A DNA stretch of 39,403 nucleotides from Cyanobacteriota bacterium (GTDB taxonomy: Bacteria > Cyanobacteriota > Cyanobacteriia > PCC-6307 > Cyanobiaceae): positions 1 to 39,403 of the forward strand of contig JAPLIE010000178.1 in the NCBI GenBank assembly GCA_026389265.1, in the 5' to 3' direction. The notes under the pieces were generated by a model. The model did not search any database, was not told the DNA's origin, and saw only the letters and a list, made by a program, of their open reading frames with translations. The position numbers were made by a program, and so were the translations under genes. How positions within the stretch are numbered: the stretch's first letter is position 1; each line of letters opens with the position of its first letter. Below are positions 16,361-23,462 of this stretch, one piece after another.

Positions 16361-17080
16361 TCAGGGGAGGTAGCCGAGCCGCAGGCCGGCCACGGCGGCG
16401 GCGGTGCGATCGGGCACCTGCAGCTTCGAGAGGATGCGCTGCACATGGTCGCGGGCGGTGACCTCGGCGATCTGCAGCCTCTCGGCGATGGCGCGGTTGG
16501 TGCAGCCCTCGGCCACCAGGGCGAGGATTTCCACTTCGCGGGCGGTGAGTTCGAGGCTGGCCGGACCCGTTTCGGCGAGCACGGCCTGGCAACGCGCATC
16601 GAGGAAGGCCTGCCCCCTACCGAGGCTGGTGACAGCCTGCAGCACCACGCCCCGACCCACGTTCTCCTGGCTGATCAGGCCCTGCACCCCGGCCGCCAGG
16701 GCGGCCCGGATCACCACCCGGTGCGGGTTGGCGAGGCTGAGCAGCACGGTGGGCGGCGAGGGGCGCTGCAACAGCTGGCCCAGCACCGGCAGGGCTGGCC
16801 CGTCCTGCAGAAATTCCTGGCTGAGCACCAGCACGTCGGTGGCGATCTCCGGCAGGAGCGCCGGCACGGAGGCGGCCCGATGGCAGAGGCCCAGCAGCTG
16901 CTGGGAAGGCTGCCCCGCGGGGGTGTCGAGCATGTGGGCCGCCATCAGCAGGCCGTAGGTCCGATCGGTGGTGCAGAGCAGCAGGCGCCATGGACGCAGT
17001 TCGTCACTCAGGCGGCGCTTCTGTTCCTGAAGCCAGAGCGGGTCGGGCTGGGTGGGGGCGTGGTCCTGGCCTTGCTCCAT
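16361..17080 (-). CDS. LuxR/NarL-type response regulator with degenerate receiver domain
   Basis: A 239-aa transcription factor. Residues about 35-160 have the shape of a receiver domain (RLLLCTTDRTYGLLMAAHML, ATDVLVLSQEFLQDG, PTVLLSLANPHRVVIRAALA, AGVQGLISQE). By alignment the phospho-acceptor Asp is replaced by Ser in DVLVLS and the conserved Lys by Gln in LISQE, so it probably does not respond to phosphorylation in the normal way. The C-terminal helix-turn-helix is intact: LTAREVEILALVAEGCTNRA, IAERLQIAEVTARDHVQRIL, SKLQVPDRTAAA. The start is ATG 17080. It lies just upstream of the chitinase gene on the same strand and is divergent from the amidase lipoprotein gene, so it may control one or both (inference). 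Confidence 0.82.
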   Translation of the reverse strand: MEQGQDHAPTQPDPLWLQEQKRRLSDELRPWRLLLCTTDRTYGLLMAAHMLDTPAGQPSQQLLGLCHRAASVPALLPEIATDVLVLSQEFLQDGPALPVLGQLLQRPSPPTVLLSLANPHRVVIRAALAAGVQGLISQENVGRGVVLQAVTSLGRGQAFLDARCQAVLAETGPASLELTAREVEILALVAEGCTNRAIAERLQIAEVTARDHVQRILSKLQVPDRTAAAVAGLRLGYLP

Positions 17081-17247
17081 GCCTTGGGAGGTCTGGCCCG
17101 TGGAATCATCCCGTCGTAGCGGAGCAGCGTGGCAAACGGCAGCGGTGTTGACGCCAGATCCACGCTGCTTCTGACTGGACGCACTTGCATGCGGTGGGTT
17201 GACAGGGAAAGGGCGCGACAGCGACGAGATCGAGATGGCTAACGACA

Positions 17248-17261
17248 GCGATCGCGATCGC
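17248..17261. repeat. Two overlapping HIP1 octamers
   Basis: GCGATCGCGATCGC contains two overlapping copies of GCGATCGC, the highly iterated palindrome of many cyanobacterial genomes. It lies in the divergent gap between the LuxR-type gene and the amidase gene. Confidence 0.85.
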
Positions 17262-17341
17262 AAATGGGACAGGGACAGCGGTATCCATTTTCCCAACGAC
17301 CAAGGTGCTGCGGGACAGCGTGGTGCTGGGGGGGCGGAGGG

Positions 17342-17346
17342 AGGAG
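17342..17346 (+). promoter_or_regulatory. Ribosome binding site choosing GTG 17355
   Basis: AGGAG ends 8 nt before GTG 17355 and only 2 nt before GTG 17349. It therefore favours GTG 17355, placing a basic n-region directly before the lipoprotein signal. Confidence 0.5.
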
Positions 17347-17354
17347 TTGTGGCT

Positions 17355-18173
17355 GTGGCCGCCGGGCATGGGGGTTGGCGTGCCCTCGGCTCAGGCCGGG
17401 CCGGTGCTTTTCGCTCCGCAAGATCCCTGCTTCCCCTGCTGCTCCTGGTGCCCCTGGCCGGCTGCGGCCCCCGCCCCCCGTTTGAGGTGCAGACCCTGGC
17501 CGATGCCGGCCTGAAGCCCCTGCCCGCCGAGCAGCTGGAGGCCTGCGCCGCGACATTGCGGCTGCCCCCCGAATTGCCCCGCCCCGCCGCTGCCACCAAC
17601 TTCGGCGAGCGCCAGCGGCGCGATGCCTTTGGCCGCGAGGTGCCGCACCAGCCCCAGCTGATCGTGCTGCATGAAACGGTGATCAGCGCTGCCGACACGG
17701 CCCGCCGTTTCGCCACCCCCCACCCCCGCGACGACGACCAGGCCAGCTACCACCTGCTGCTGGACCGCGCGGGCCAGCGGCTGCGGATCGTGCCCGATGC
17801 GGGCCGGGCCTTCGGGGCGGGTATGGCGGCCTTCGGCGATTTCACCGTGCGGATCCGGCCCGGCTCGGTGGGATCGCTCAACAACGTGGCCCTGCACCTG
17901 AGCCTCGAGAGCCCGCCCGATGGCCGCGGCGATGGCGATGCCCATTCCGGCTACACCGCCGAGCAATACCGAGTGGCGGCGGGCCAGGTGCTGCTGTGGC
18001 AGGCGGCCTTCGGCATCCCGATCAGCCGGGTAACCACCCACCAGGCCGTGGACCGCAGCCACAGCCGCCGCGATCCCCGCAGCTTCCGCTGGCAGGCGTT
18101 CGATGCCGCCTGGCGTGACGCGGCCCAGCGCTGTGGGCTCACGGCCTACGACCGGGGGCGGGCGACGCTCTGA
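17355..18173 (+). CDS. N-acetylmuramoyl-L-alanine amidase-type lipoprotein (Amidase_2 fold)
   Basis: Predicted envelope peptidoglycan amidase. The N-terminus has arginines (about residues 9-24), a hydrophobic segment SLLPLLLLVPL and the lipobox LAGC, indicating lipid attachment. The catalytic domain (about 95-265) has QLIVLHETVISA with the first zinc-ligand His, the SYHLLLDRAGQ strand, NNVALHLSLES and the C-terminal THQAVDRSHSRRDPRSFRW, which supplies further His/Asp ligands. The Amidase_2/PGRP fold normally cleaves the bond between MurNAc and L-Ala. The start is chosen by the AGGAG site; a longer frame from 17199 adds non-conserved residues. The gene is 272 aa, divergent from the LuxR-type regulator, and not in an obvious operon. 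Confidence 0.78.
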   Translation: MAAGHGGWRALGSGRAGAFRSARSLLPLLLLVPLAGCGPRPPFEVQTLADAGLKPLPAEQLEACAATLRLPPELPRPAAATNFGERQRRDAFGREVPHQPQLIVLHETVISAADTARRFATPHPRDDDQASYHLLLDRAGQRLRIVPDAGRAFGAGMAAFGDFTVRIRPGSVGSLNNVALHLSLESPPDGRGDGDAHSGYTAEQYRVAAGQVLLWQAAFGIPISRVTTHQAVDRSHSRRDPRSFRWQAFDAAWRDAAQRCGLTAYDRGRATL

Positions 18174-18366
18174 GCGCGCGAGCCGCACCGACTGGATCGG
18201 GCCGCAGGCACCCCTCAGGGCATCGCGCTTGAGGGCAATAGAGGGGAGAGCACGACATCAGTTGGGCGCGTCAGGGTGCTCGGTCTACAGGCCGTGACCC
18301 CGCTGTTGTTGTCGCTCTAACGCCTCCGTAACCGGCTTAGCCTGAAACCGAAGCTCCGCCGGTGCG

Positions 18367-19038
18367 ATGACCATCGCCCCACCCGCTGCCACGCCTGCCA
18401 CGGGCTCTGCCGACGAGGCTCCTTCTATGGCCTTGGCGCCCTTGCTGTTGCCACCGGAGTTGCGGCTGTCCGTGGAGCAGTTCGCCCTGGTGTGTGAGGC
18501 CAACCCGGAGGCGGTGCTGGAACTGATGGCCGATGGCCAGCTGATCACGATGACCCCCACCGGAGGCGAGGCAGGTCGCCGTAACACGCGCTTGCTAGCC
18601 CGTCTCCAGGTCTGGGCAGACAGCCAAAGGGGATGGGTGGTGTTCGACAGCTCCACTGGTTTCCGCCTCCCGGATGGCTCGGTGCTCAGCCCCGATGCGG
18701 CGGTGGTGCGACAGGAGCGTTGGCAGCCCCTCACGCCGGAGCACCGCCGCGGCTTCCCGCCCTTGTGCCCCGATCTGGTGATCGAACTGGCCAGCGCCAG
18801 CGATACAGGTCCCCGCGGCGCCGAAGCGTTGCGCCGCAAGATGGCCGCCTATCAAGCCAATGGCGCTCAGCTGGGCTGGCTGCTGTTCCCGGAGCAGCGG
18901 GCGGTGGAGATCTGGCGGGCGGGAGCTTACGCATCCGCGCTGGTTGCGATGCAGCGGATCGAGTCGGCTGCGGTGCTGGAAGGGGGCGAGCTGCTGCCGG
19001 GGCTGCGGCTGGAGCTGGCGGAGCTCTGGGAGGGTTAG
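18367..19038 (+). CDS. Uma2-family PD-(D/E)XK nuclease-like protein (DUF820)
   Basis: Uma2/DUF820 proteins are abundant, multi-copy restriction-endonuclease-fold proteins in cyanobacteria with uncertain role. After about 35 variable residues the family blocks appear: LMADGQLITMTPTGGEAGRRN, FDSSTGFRLPDGSVLSPDAA (catalytic Asp in SPDAAVV), PDLVIELASASD (catalytic Glu) and RKMAAYQANGAQLGWLLFPE. The active-site residues look intact. ATG 18367 gives 223 aa. Convergent with the PIN-domain gene, separated by a short GC-rich stretch that contains nine consecutive G followed by CCCC and GGGG. The gap 18174-18366 before it holds nothing I recognise. Confidence 0.87.
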   Translation: MTIAPPAATPATGSADEAPSMALAPLLLPPELRLSVEQFALVCEANPEAVLELMADGQLITMTPTGGEAGRRNTRLLARLQVWADSQRGWVVFDSSTGFRLPDGSVLSPDAAVVRQERWQPLTPEHRRGFPPLCPDLVIELASASDTGPRGAEALRRKMAAYQANGAQLGWLLFPEQRAVEIWRAGAYASALVAMQRIESAAVLEGGELLPGLRLELAELWEG

Positions 19039-19069
19039 CGGCGGGGGGGGGCCCCGGGGATGCTCAAGC

Positions 19070-19483
19070 TCATCGGGCCGAGCTGAGCGGCAACAGTTCG
19101 GCGGCAACTCCGCGGGTCTTCAGAAGAGCCACCGCCTGGCGGTCGAACGACACGAACCTCTCGCCGCCCAGCCATTGGCCCTCGTGGGCAATCAGGCCAT
19201 CGGCAAAATCACCGCCGGCCTCCAGCAGGGCCAGGCCTGCCTCCACGGCCGGGCGGTCCACTCGCACGCCCTCGGCATCGAGCAGCGAACGGATGGCGCC
19301 GCTGATTTCGGCCACACTGAAGCCGTAGACACGGCGCAGCACCCACACGAGCTCCCAGAGCACAGGCAGGAGCACGGCGATCGCCTCGGCCTGGCGGAGG
19401 GTTTCGATCGCGATGGCGGCCTGGGCGGGATCATCGGCCACCAAGGCGCGCACCAGCACGTTGGTGTCGGCGGTGAGGTTCAA
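19070..19483 (-). CDS. PIN-domain toxin (VapC-like ribonuclease)
   Basis: A 137-aa PIN-domain protein with all four acidic active-site positions: Asp in TADTNVLVRAL, Glu in VLWELVWVL, Asp in GGDFADGLIAHEG, and Asp in FVSFDRQAV. Such toxins cleave RNA when released from the antitoxin. ATG 19483 overlaps the stop of the AbrB-type gene by 4 bp (ATGA), the usual toxin-antitoxin order and coupling. No frameshift or missing catalytic residue is seen. Convergent with the Uma2-type gene. Confidence 0.88.
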   Translation of the reverse strand: MNLTADTNVLVRALVADDPAQAAIAIETLRQAEAIAVLLPVLWELVWVLRRVYGFSVAEISGAIRSLLDAEGVRVDRPAVEAGLALLEAGGDFADGLIAHEGQWLGGERFVSFDRQAVALLKTRGVAAELLPLSSAR

Positions 19484-19731
19484 GGCTGCTCGCTCCAGCC
19501 GGCGACGGCCGCCGCCTGGATCTCCTCAAGGGAAAGAGCCCGGCTGCTGCGTCCTGCCAGCCTGCCAAGAAAGGACTCGATCGAACCGCCGGGCTGGGCT
19601 GCCCGCACCTCGATGCGGCCACCGGGGAGTGGACTCAGCTCAATTTTGTCACCGGGGCCCACACCGAGAAGGCGCAACAGGTCGCGGCGGAGGGTCACTT
19701 GGCCCTTGGCGGTGATGGTGAGGGTGCCCAT
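19480..19731 (-). CDS. AbrB/MazE-type antitoxin
   Basis: An 83-aa protein with a SpoVT-AbrB swapped-hairpin DNA-binding fold: TLTITAKGQVTLRRDLLRLLG, then GPGDKIELSPLPGGRIEVRA. The C-terminal part (SIESFLGRLAGRSSRALSLE) would bind and neutralise the PIN toxin encoded immediately downstream. I choose ATG 19731 because the AbrB fold starts there; an upstream TTG adds only eight unconserved residues. The pair is probably autoregulated through a promoter in 19732-19800, where GTAA and TTAC arms flank a short spacer on the minus strand. Confidence 0.85.
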   Translation of the reverse strand: MGTLTITAKGQVTLRRDLLRLLGVGPGDKIELSPLPGGRIEVRAAQPGGSIESFLGRLAGRSSRALSLEEIQAAAVAGWSEQP

Positions 19732-19821
19732 GGGCGCAAGACAGCAACCTTGCATGGTAAAAGTGTTTCGCCTTACTCTGATCCGCCGATGTCTAGGCGC
19801 AGCGAGCTCGGGCCGCTCGAT

Positions 19822-20994
19822 CTACGTTTGGCCGCGATCCAGGGAGCCCCTGAACCCCTGCGCGCCAAGCGGTTTGAGCCCACCCCGAAACCACAGCCTC
19901 TGGCTGAAGGGATCCACCACCAGGGTGCCGTCGTTCACGAAGCTGGCGCCGAGCTGGGCGGCGGGTTCGCTCCAGGTGCCGATGCCGCCGCAGGCCTGGA
20001 TCGCAGCCGGGCTGTCCTTGAGGAACAGGGTCACGCCCGGTAGCCGGCGCACCGCGCCACCATCGCTGCCCACCAGCTCCACGGCCCTGCCGGCGGCCAG
20101 GCGGTAGGCCAGCACCCGCTCCACTGCACCGCGCACGCAGCTGCTCAGGGTGAGGTCGGCACCGGGCTCGCGGATCAGGGGCATGCCGGCCCTCTCGAGC
20201 CGCTGCAAAAGAGCCCGGTTGATGTTCATCGAGGGCGGCCTGAGGCCATCGGCATAGCCGGTGTCCACCTGGGCCACGGCGCCCACGGATCCGATCCGTA
20301 GCGGGATCGTGGGGATGTTGGGGCAGCCGCCCCGACGCGGCGACGCCGGGCACCGCAACGCGCTGCCGCTGGTGCCGTAGTAGTCGCGGCTGGAGAGCGG
20401 CAGGAAGCCGGCCCGGCGCAGTTCGCCATCGCTGCAGAAGCCCGCTGCTGGGGCGCGGCGCAGCAGGCCATTGGCGTAGTCGAGGGTGATCACGTGAGCG
20501 TTGAGCAGATCGGTGCCGATCAGCCCCGCCTGGGGCAGCGGGCCGCGGATGCCGCTGTGGTCCTGCACGCTCAGCCTCAGCGGCGCCCACGGGCCGAAGA
20601 AGTCCACCCCCGCGAAGCGGTCGGAGCTGCCCGGCAGCGGCACTGGTGTCGCTGCGCCCCCAGCACCACCCGCTGCGCCCCCAGCGCCCGCCGCGCTGTT
20701 CCCACCGCTGCTCCCCGCACCAACCGCCGCCTTTCCCGCCGCACCCCCCAAGAACGTGCCCGGCGAGATAGCGCTGCCATCAGCCCCCAGGTCCACCACG
20801 AAGAAGCCCGTGTGCCCCTGCACCCGCACCGGCGTGTAGGGCATGCCGCTCGACACGATCAGCGAGCGGGTCTCGCCCAGACAGGCCAGCGGCTCCTGCG
20901 GCAGCGGCCGCGCCTTCAGCCCCAGCTCGGCCCCGGGGGCCAGCACGAGCAGCAGCGCCCCGAGGGCGCCGAGGGTGAGGGGGATCCAGTGCAT
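19822..20994 (-). CDS. Secreted or membrane-anchored retropepsin-like aspartic protease
   Basis: A 390-aa protein with an N-terminal hydrophobic signal/anchor (IPLTLGALGALLLVLAPG). Two copies of an aspartyl-protease-like motif are visible: FFVVDLGADGSAIS (about residues 64-77, a DLG variant of DTG) and AQVDTGYADG (about 250), each after a beta strand, as in retropepsin-like folds with two lobes. GLIGTDLLNAHVITLDYANG is also typical of this fold. A Gly/Ala/Ser-rich insert (about 82-120) follows the first motif. Function and substrate are unknown. The start is ATG 20994. A 75-bp fragment about 86% identical to part of its 3' region lies at 21751-21825. Confidence 0.7.
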   Translation of the reverse strand: MHWIPLTLGALGALLLVLAPGAELGLKARPLPQEPLACLGETRSLIVSSGMPYTPVRVQGHTGFFVVDLGADGSAISPGTFLGGAAGKAAVGAGSSGGNSAAGAGGAAGGAGGAATPVPLPGSSDRFAGVDFFGPWAPLRLSVQDHSGIRGPLPQAGLIGTDLLNAHVITLDYANGLLRRAPAAGFCSDGELRRAGFLPLSSRDYYGTSGSALRCPASPRRGGCPNIPTIPLRIGSVGAVAQVDTGYADGLRPPSMNINRALLQRLERAGMPLIREPGADLTLSSCVRGAVERVLAYRLAAGRAVELVGSDGGAVRRLPGVTLFLKDSPAAIQACGGIGTWSEPAAQLGASFVNDGTLVVDPFSQRLWFRGGLKPLGAQGFRGSLDRGQT

Positions 20995-21231
20995 CGGCCC
21001 ATCCTCGGCGGGAACGGGCAGACCCTGACTCAGGCCCGGTGCAACTGCAGGTCGAATTCAGGTTCAGGCCAGTGGGCATTGGCGGAAACAGCCATCAGCC
21101 CTCCAGGCGGGCCAACCGACCGTTCAGCGCCCCTGCGGCCTCTTGCCCGCTGACCACAGCCAGGGCTTCCACCTCCCTTACGATCCGCCCGGCGATGGGC
21201 AGGCCCAGTCCGTTCGCCGATCCGACAGACG

Positions 21232-21732
21232 ATGCAACCTGCCCCGCCCACGCCTGCTCCGCCCACGCCTAGCCAGCCGCAGCAGCTCTCGCGATGGCTG
21301 CTGGCCGCTGCGGCGGCCGTGGTGCTGGCCCTGGCCTGGCTCACCACCACGCCGATCGGCACCCAGCTCACGGCCTGGCTGACGCCCGTCTCCGATGCGG
21401 GTGATCAGGCCATCGCCCGGGCCTTTCAGGCCCAGCGCAGTGGCGTTCAGGTGGCCAGCGATGGCGTGGTGGAACGGGTGCTCTCCGACGACAACGCGGG
21501 CAGCCGCCATCAGCGCTTCATCCTGCGGCTGGATTCCGGCCACAACGTGCTGGTGGCCCACAACATCGATCGCGCCCCGCGTCTGCGGGCCCTGAAGCCC
21601 GGTGATCGCGTCGCCTTCTTCGGGGAATACGCCTGGAATGGCAAGGGTGGGGTGATCCACTGGACCCACAACGATCCGAACGGCCGGCACATCGCCGGCT
21701 GGTTGAGCCATAACGATCAGCGGGTTCAGTGA
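21232..21732 (+). CDS. DUF3465 domain protein
   Basis: A 166-aa protein with an N-terminal Pro-rich stretch, one hydrophobic segment WLLAAAAAVVLALAWLTTTP (signal or anchor) and a DUF3465 domain: QRFILRLDSGHNVLVAHNID, PRLRALKPGDRVAFFGEYAW, and GGVIHWTHNDPNGRHIAGWL. DUF3465 looks like a small OB-type beta domain exposed outside the cytoplasm; its function is unknown. ATG 21232. It is divergent from the aspartic protease; a fragment of a second protease-like gene begins about 20 bp after its stop. Confidence 0.85.
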   Translation: MQPAPPTPAPPTPSQPQQLSRWLLAAAAAVVLALAWLTTTPIGTQLTAWLTPVSDAGDQAIARAFQAQRSGVQVASDGVVERVLSDDNAGSRHQRFILRLDSGHNVLVAHNIDRAPRLRALKPGDRVAFFGEYAWNGKGGVIHWTHNDPNGRHIAGWLSHNDQRVQ

Positions 21733-21750
21733 TGGTCGGATGGGGTGTGC

Positions 21751-21825
21751 AGCTGGGGCCGAGCTGGGCGGTCTGTTCGCTCCGGGCGCCGATGCCGCCG
21801 AAGGCTTGCATCGCCGCCGGGCCCC
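21751..21825 (-). pseudogene. Fragment of a retropepsin-like protease gene
   Basis: By hand alignment, 21751-21820 matches 19941-20010 with about 10 differences in 70 positions and no gaps, in the same orientation. The encoded peptide PAAMQAFGGIGARSEQTAQL parallels PAAIQACGGIGTWSEPAAQL of the intact protease. No upstream or downstream portion is present: the fragment sits between the DUF3465 stop (21732) and the aldo/keto reductase stop (21827). It is a relic of a duplicated or deleted paralogue. Confidence 0.75.
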
Positions 21826-21826
21826 T

Positions 21827-22792
21827 TCAGCCCCCGGGCACCAATTCCCCATCCCACAGGCTCGCCAGCGTGTAAGGGCCCCCCTCCAGGCACCAGATGC
21901 GGCCGTCGATCAGCCGCCGCCCCTCATCCAGCGCCGTCAGGCGGGCCATTAGCTCCCCATCGAGCGCCTCTCCCGCGGCGGCCAGGTTTTCGGCTAGCCG
22001 CGCCGGCTGCACGGATTTGGGGATCACGGCGGTGCCGCAGCCGATCCCCCAGGCCAGCAGCAGCTGGGCCGGGGTGAGCCCCCGCTGCGCCGCCAGCGCC
22101 ACCACCTGCGGGTGCTGCAGCACCAGCGGCGGCCGGTTGGCGCCACTGGAGCCCAGCGGCCCGTAGCCGGTCACCACCACCCCGTGCTCGCGGCACCAGG
22201 CGATCAGCTCGTTCTGCTGCAGCAGCGGATGGCGCTCGATCTGCAGCGCCTCCGGCCGGATCCGGGCCCCGGCGCTCAGGTCCTTCAGCTTGGCGCCACT
22301 GAAGTTCGACACGCCGATGTGGCGCGTCAGCCCCTGATCCACTAACGCCTCCATGGCGGTCCAAGTGGTGGCCAGAGGCACCTGCTCGAGGCTCAGCTGC
22401 TGCTCGGGGCTGCTCGCCATCGCCACGCCGCGCCGCTGGGCCAGCGGCCAATGCATTAAGTAGAGGTCGAGCTGTTCGAGGCCCAGGTCCGCCAGGGTGC
22501 GCTCCAGGGCCGGCCGCACCTCGTGGGGCTCGTGGCAGTCGTTCCAGAGCTTGCCGGTGATCCACAGCTGCTCGCGCTGCACGAGGCCGTCGGCGAAGGC
22601 CTGCCGCAAGGCCTCGCCGATCTGGGGCTCGTTGCCGTAGATCGCGGCCGCATCAAGGTGGCGGTAGCCCAGCTCCAGGGCGGTGCGCACCGTGGCGGCG
22701 GTGCGCTCGGGCGGCAGGCGCCAGCTGCCGAGGCCCAGGGCGGGCATGGCGTCGCCGTTGGCGAACGGCAGGGCGGGCATGGGGCGGGACAT
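21827..22792 (-). CDS. Aldo/keto reductase
   Basis: NADPH-dependent reductase of the AKR superfamily (TIM barrel), 321 aa. Motifs in order: MPALGLGSWRL; GYRHLDAAAIYGNEPQIGEA with the catalytic Asp and Tyr; LWITGKLWND with the catalytic Lys; LDLYLMHWPLA with the catalytic His; RHIGVSNFSGAKL; and AVIPKSVQPARLAENL for cofactor binding. The catalytic Asp-Tyr-Lys-His set appears complete. ATG 22792 is used; a TTG four codons upstream is also open. The substrate cannot be predicted. The gene is flanked on its 3' side by a protease-gene fragment and on its 5' side by a sufS fragment, suggesting it entered by recombination. Confidence 0.93.
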   Translation of the reverse strand: MSRPMPALPFANGDAMPALGLGSWRLPPERTAATVRTALELGYRHLDAAAIYGNEPQIGEALRQAFADGLVQREQLWITGKLWNDCHEPHEVRPALERTLADLGLEQLDLYLMHWPLAQRRGVAMASSPEQQLSLEQVPLATTWTAMEALVDQGLTRHIGVSNFSGAKLKDLSAGARIRPEALQIERHPLLQQNELIAWCREHGVVVTGYGPLGSSGANRPPLVLQHPQVVALAAQRGLTPAQLLLAWGIGCGTAVIPKSVQPARLAENLAAAGEALDGELMARLTALDEGRRLIDGRIWCLEGGPYTLASLWDGELVPGG

Positions 22793-22835
22793 AGGGGCGG
22801 CCAATAGGAGCGGTGATCGGCCGGCTGACCGCGGC

Positions 22836-22994
22836 GCCCTGACGGCCTACACGCTGGAGGGACTCCATGCCAACGATCTCGCCTCCCTGCTGGATTCCGC
22901 CGGCATCTGCATCCGCAGCGGCCGCCACAGCACCCAGCCCCTGCACCGCCGGTTTTCTCAGGAGGCATTCCTGAACGGCGCCTCAGGCCAGTGA
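22836..22994 (+). pseudogene. Fragment of sufS with catalytic Cys replaced by Ser
   Basis: The plus-strand frame reads LEGLHANDLASLLDSAGICI then RSGRHSTQPLHRR, matching [30 protein letters not shown] of the intact SufS at 10782-10901. At the DNA level I count about 18 differences over 114 bp with no gaps. The catalytic cysteine codon TGC is AGC. The match ends near 22955 and the frame stops at 22994. Only about 40 codons of the 3' region remain, so it is non-functional. Confidence 0.85.
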
Positions 22995-23351
22995 GTGGAG
23001 CCCGATCGCATTGCCTTCGGTGTCCACCAGGATCGAGATGAAACCAAACGGGCCGATCGACATCTTGGTCTGCTTCACACTGCCGCCAGCCGCCACGGCC
23101 CGCCCCTCCTCGCTGATGCAGTCCGCGCTGCTGAAGTAGGCCAGGGTGCCGCTGCCTCCTGAGGGCACACCTGGCATGTGCACCAGCGCGCCGCCGGCGC
23201 CCCATTGGCTGGAGTCGGAGGGGAAGGCCCACATGGGGATTTGGCTATCCAGCTTCTCGAGCTGGAAGCCAAACACCGCCTCGTAGAAGGCCTTGGCCCG
23301 CTCCAGATCCTGAACGTAGATCTCGACCCAGGCAAAGGCGTTGGCGGCCAT
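22983..23351 (-). CDS. VOC-family (glyoxalase-like) protein
   Basis: A 122-aa protein with the vicinal-oxygen-chelate fold of two beta-alpha-beta-beta-beta repeats: FAWVEIYVQDLERAKAFYEA then VFGFQLEKL, and later GTLAYFSSADCISEEGRAVA and FGFISILVDTEGNAIGLHS. Members include metal-dependent isomerases and dioxygenases and many of unknown role; the set of metal ligands here cannot be fixed confidently. ATG 23351. Its 3' end overlaps the end of the sufS fragment frame by 12 bp, and it is divergent from mtnA. Confidence 0.88.
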   Translation of the reverse strand: MAANAFAWVEIYVQDLERAKAFYEAVFGFQLEKLDSQIPMWAFPSDSSQWGAGGALVHMPGVPSGGSGTLAYFSSADCISEEGRAVAAGGSVKQTKMSIGPFGFISILVDTEGNAIGLHSLA

Positions 23352-23450
23352 GGCGATCGAAGGTACAGGAGTTCTTCAACGTAGGCATCCCATCCGGTGT
23401 CGTCCAGCACGTTGTCCCCGCTTCCTCCGATCCTTCAAGATTGCGTCGCT

Positions 23451-23458
23451 GGAGAGGG
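23451..23458 (+). promoter_or_regulatory. Ribosome binding site choosing GTG 23463
   Basis: GGAGAGGG lies 4 nt before GTG 23463 and supports this codon over the upstream in-frame GTG 23397 as the mtnA start. Confidence 0.5.
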
Positions 23459-23462
23459 ACCT

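Noticed and set aside
17248-17261. The double GCGATCGC as a specific operator for the LuxR-type regulator
   Set aside because: HIP1 octamers are scattered genome-wide in cyanobacteria, so position in a promoter gap is not evidence of regulation.
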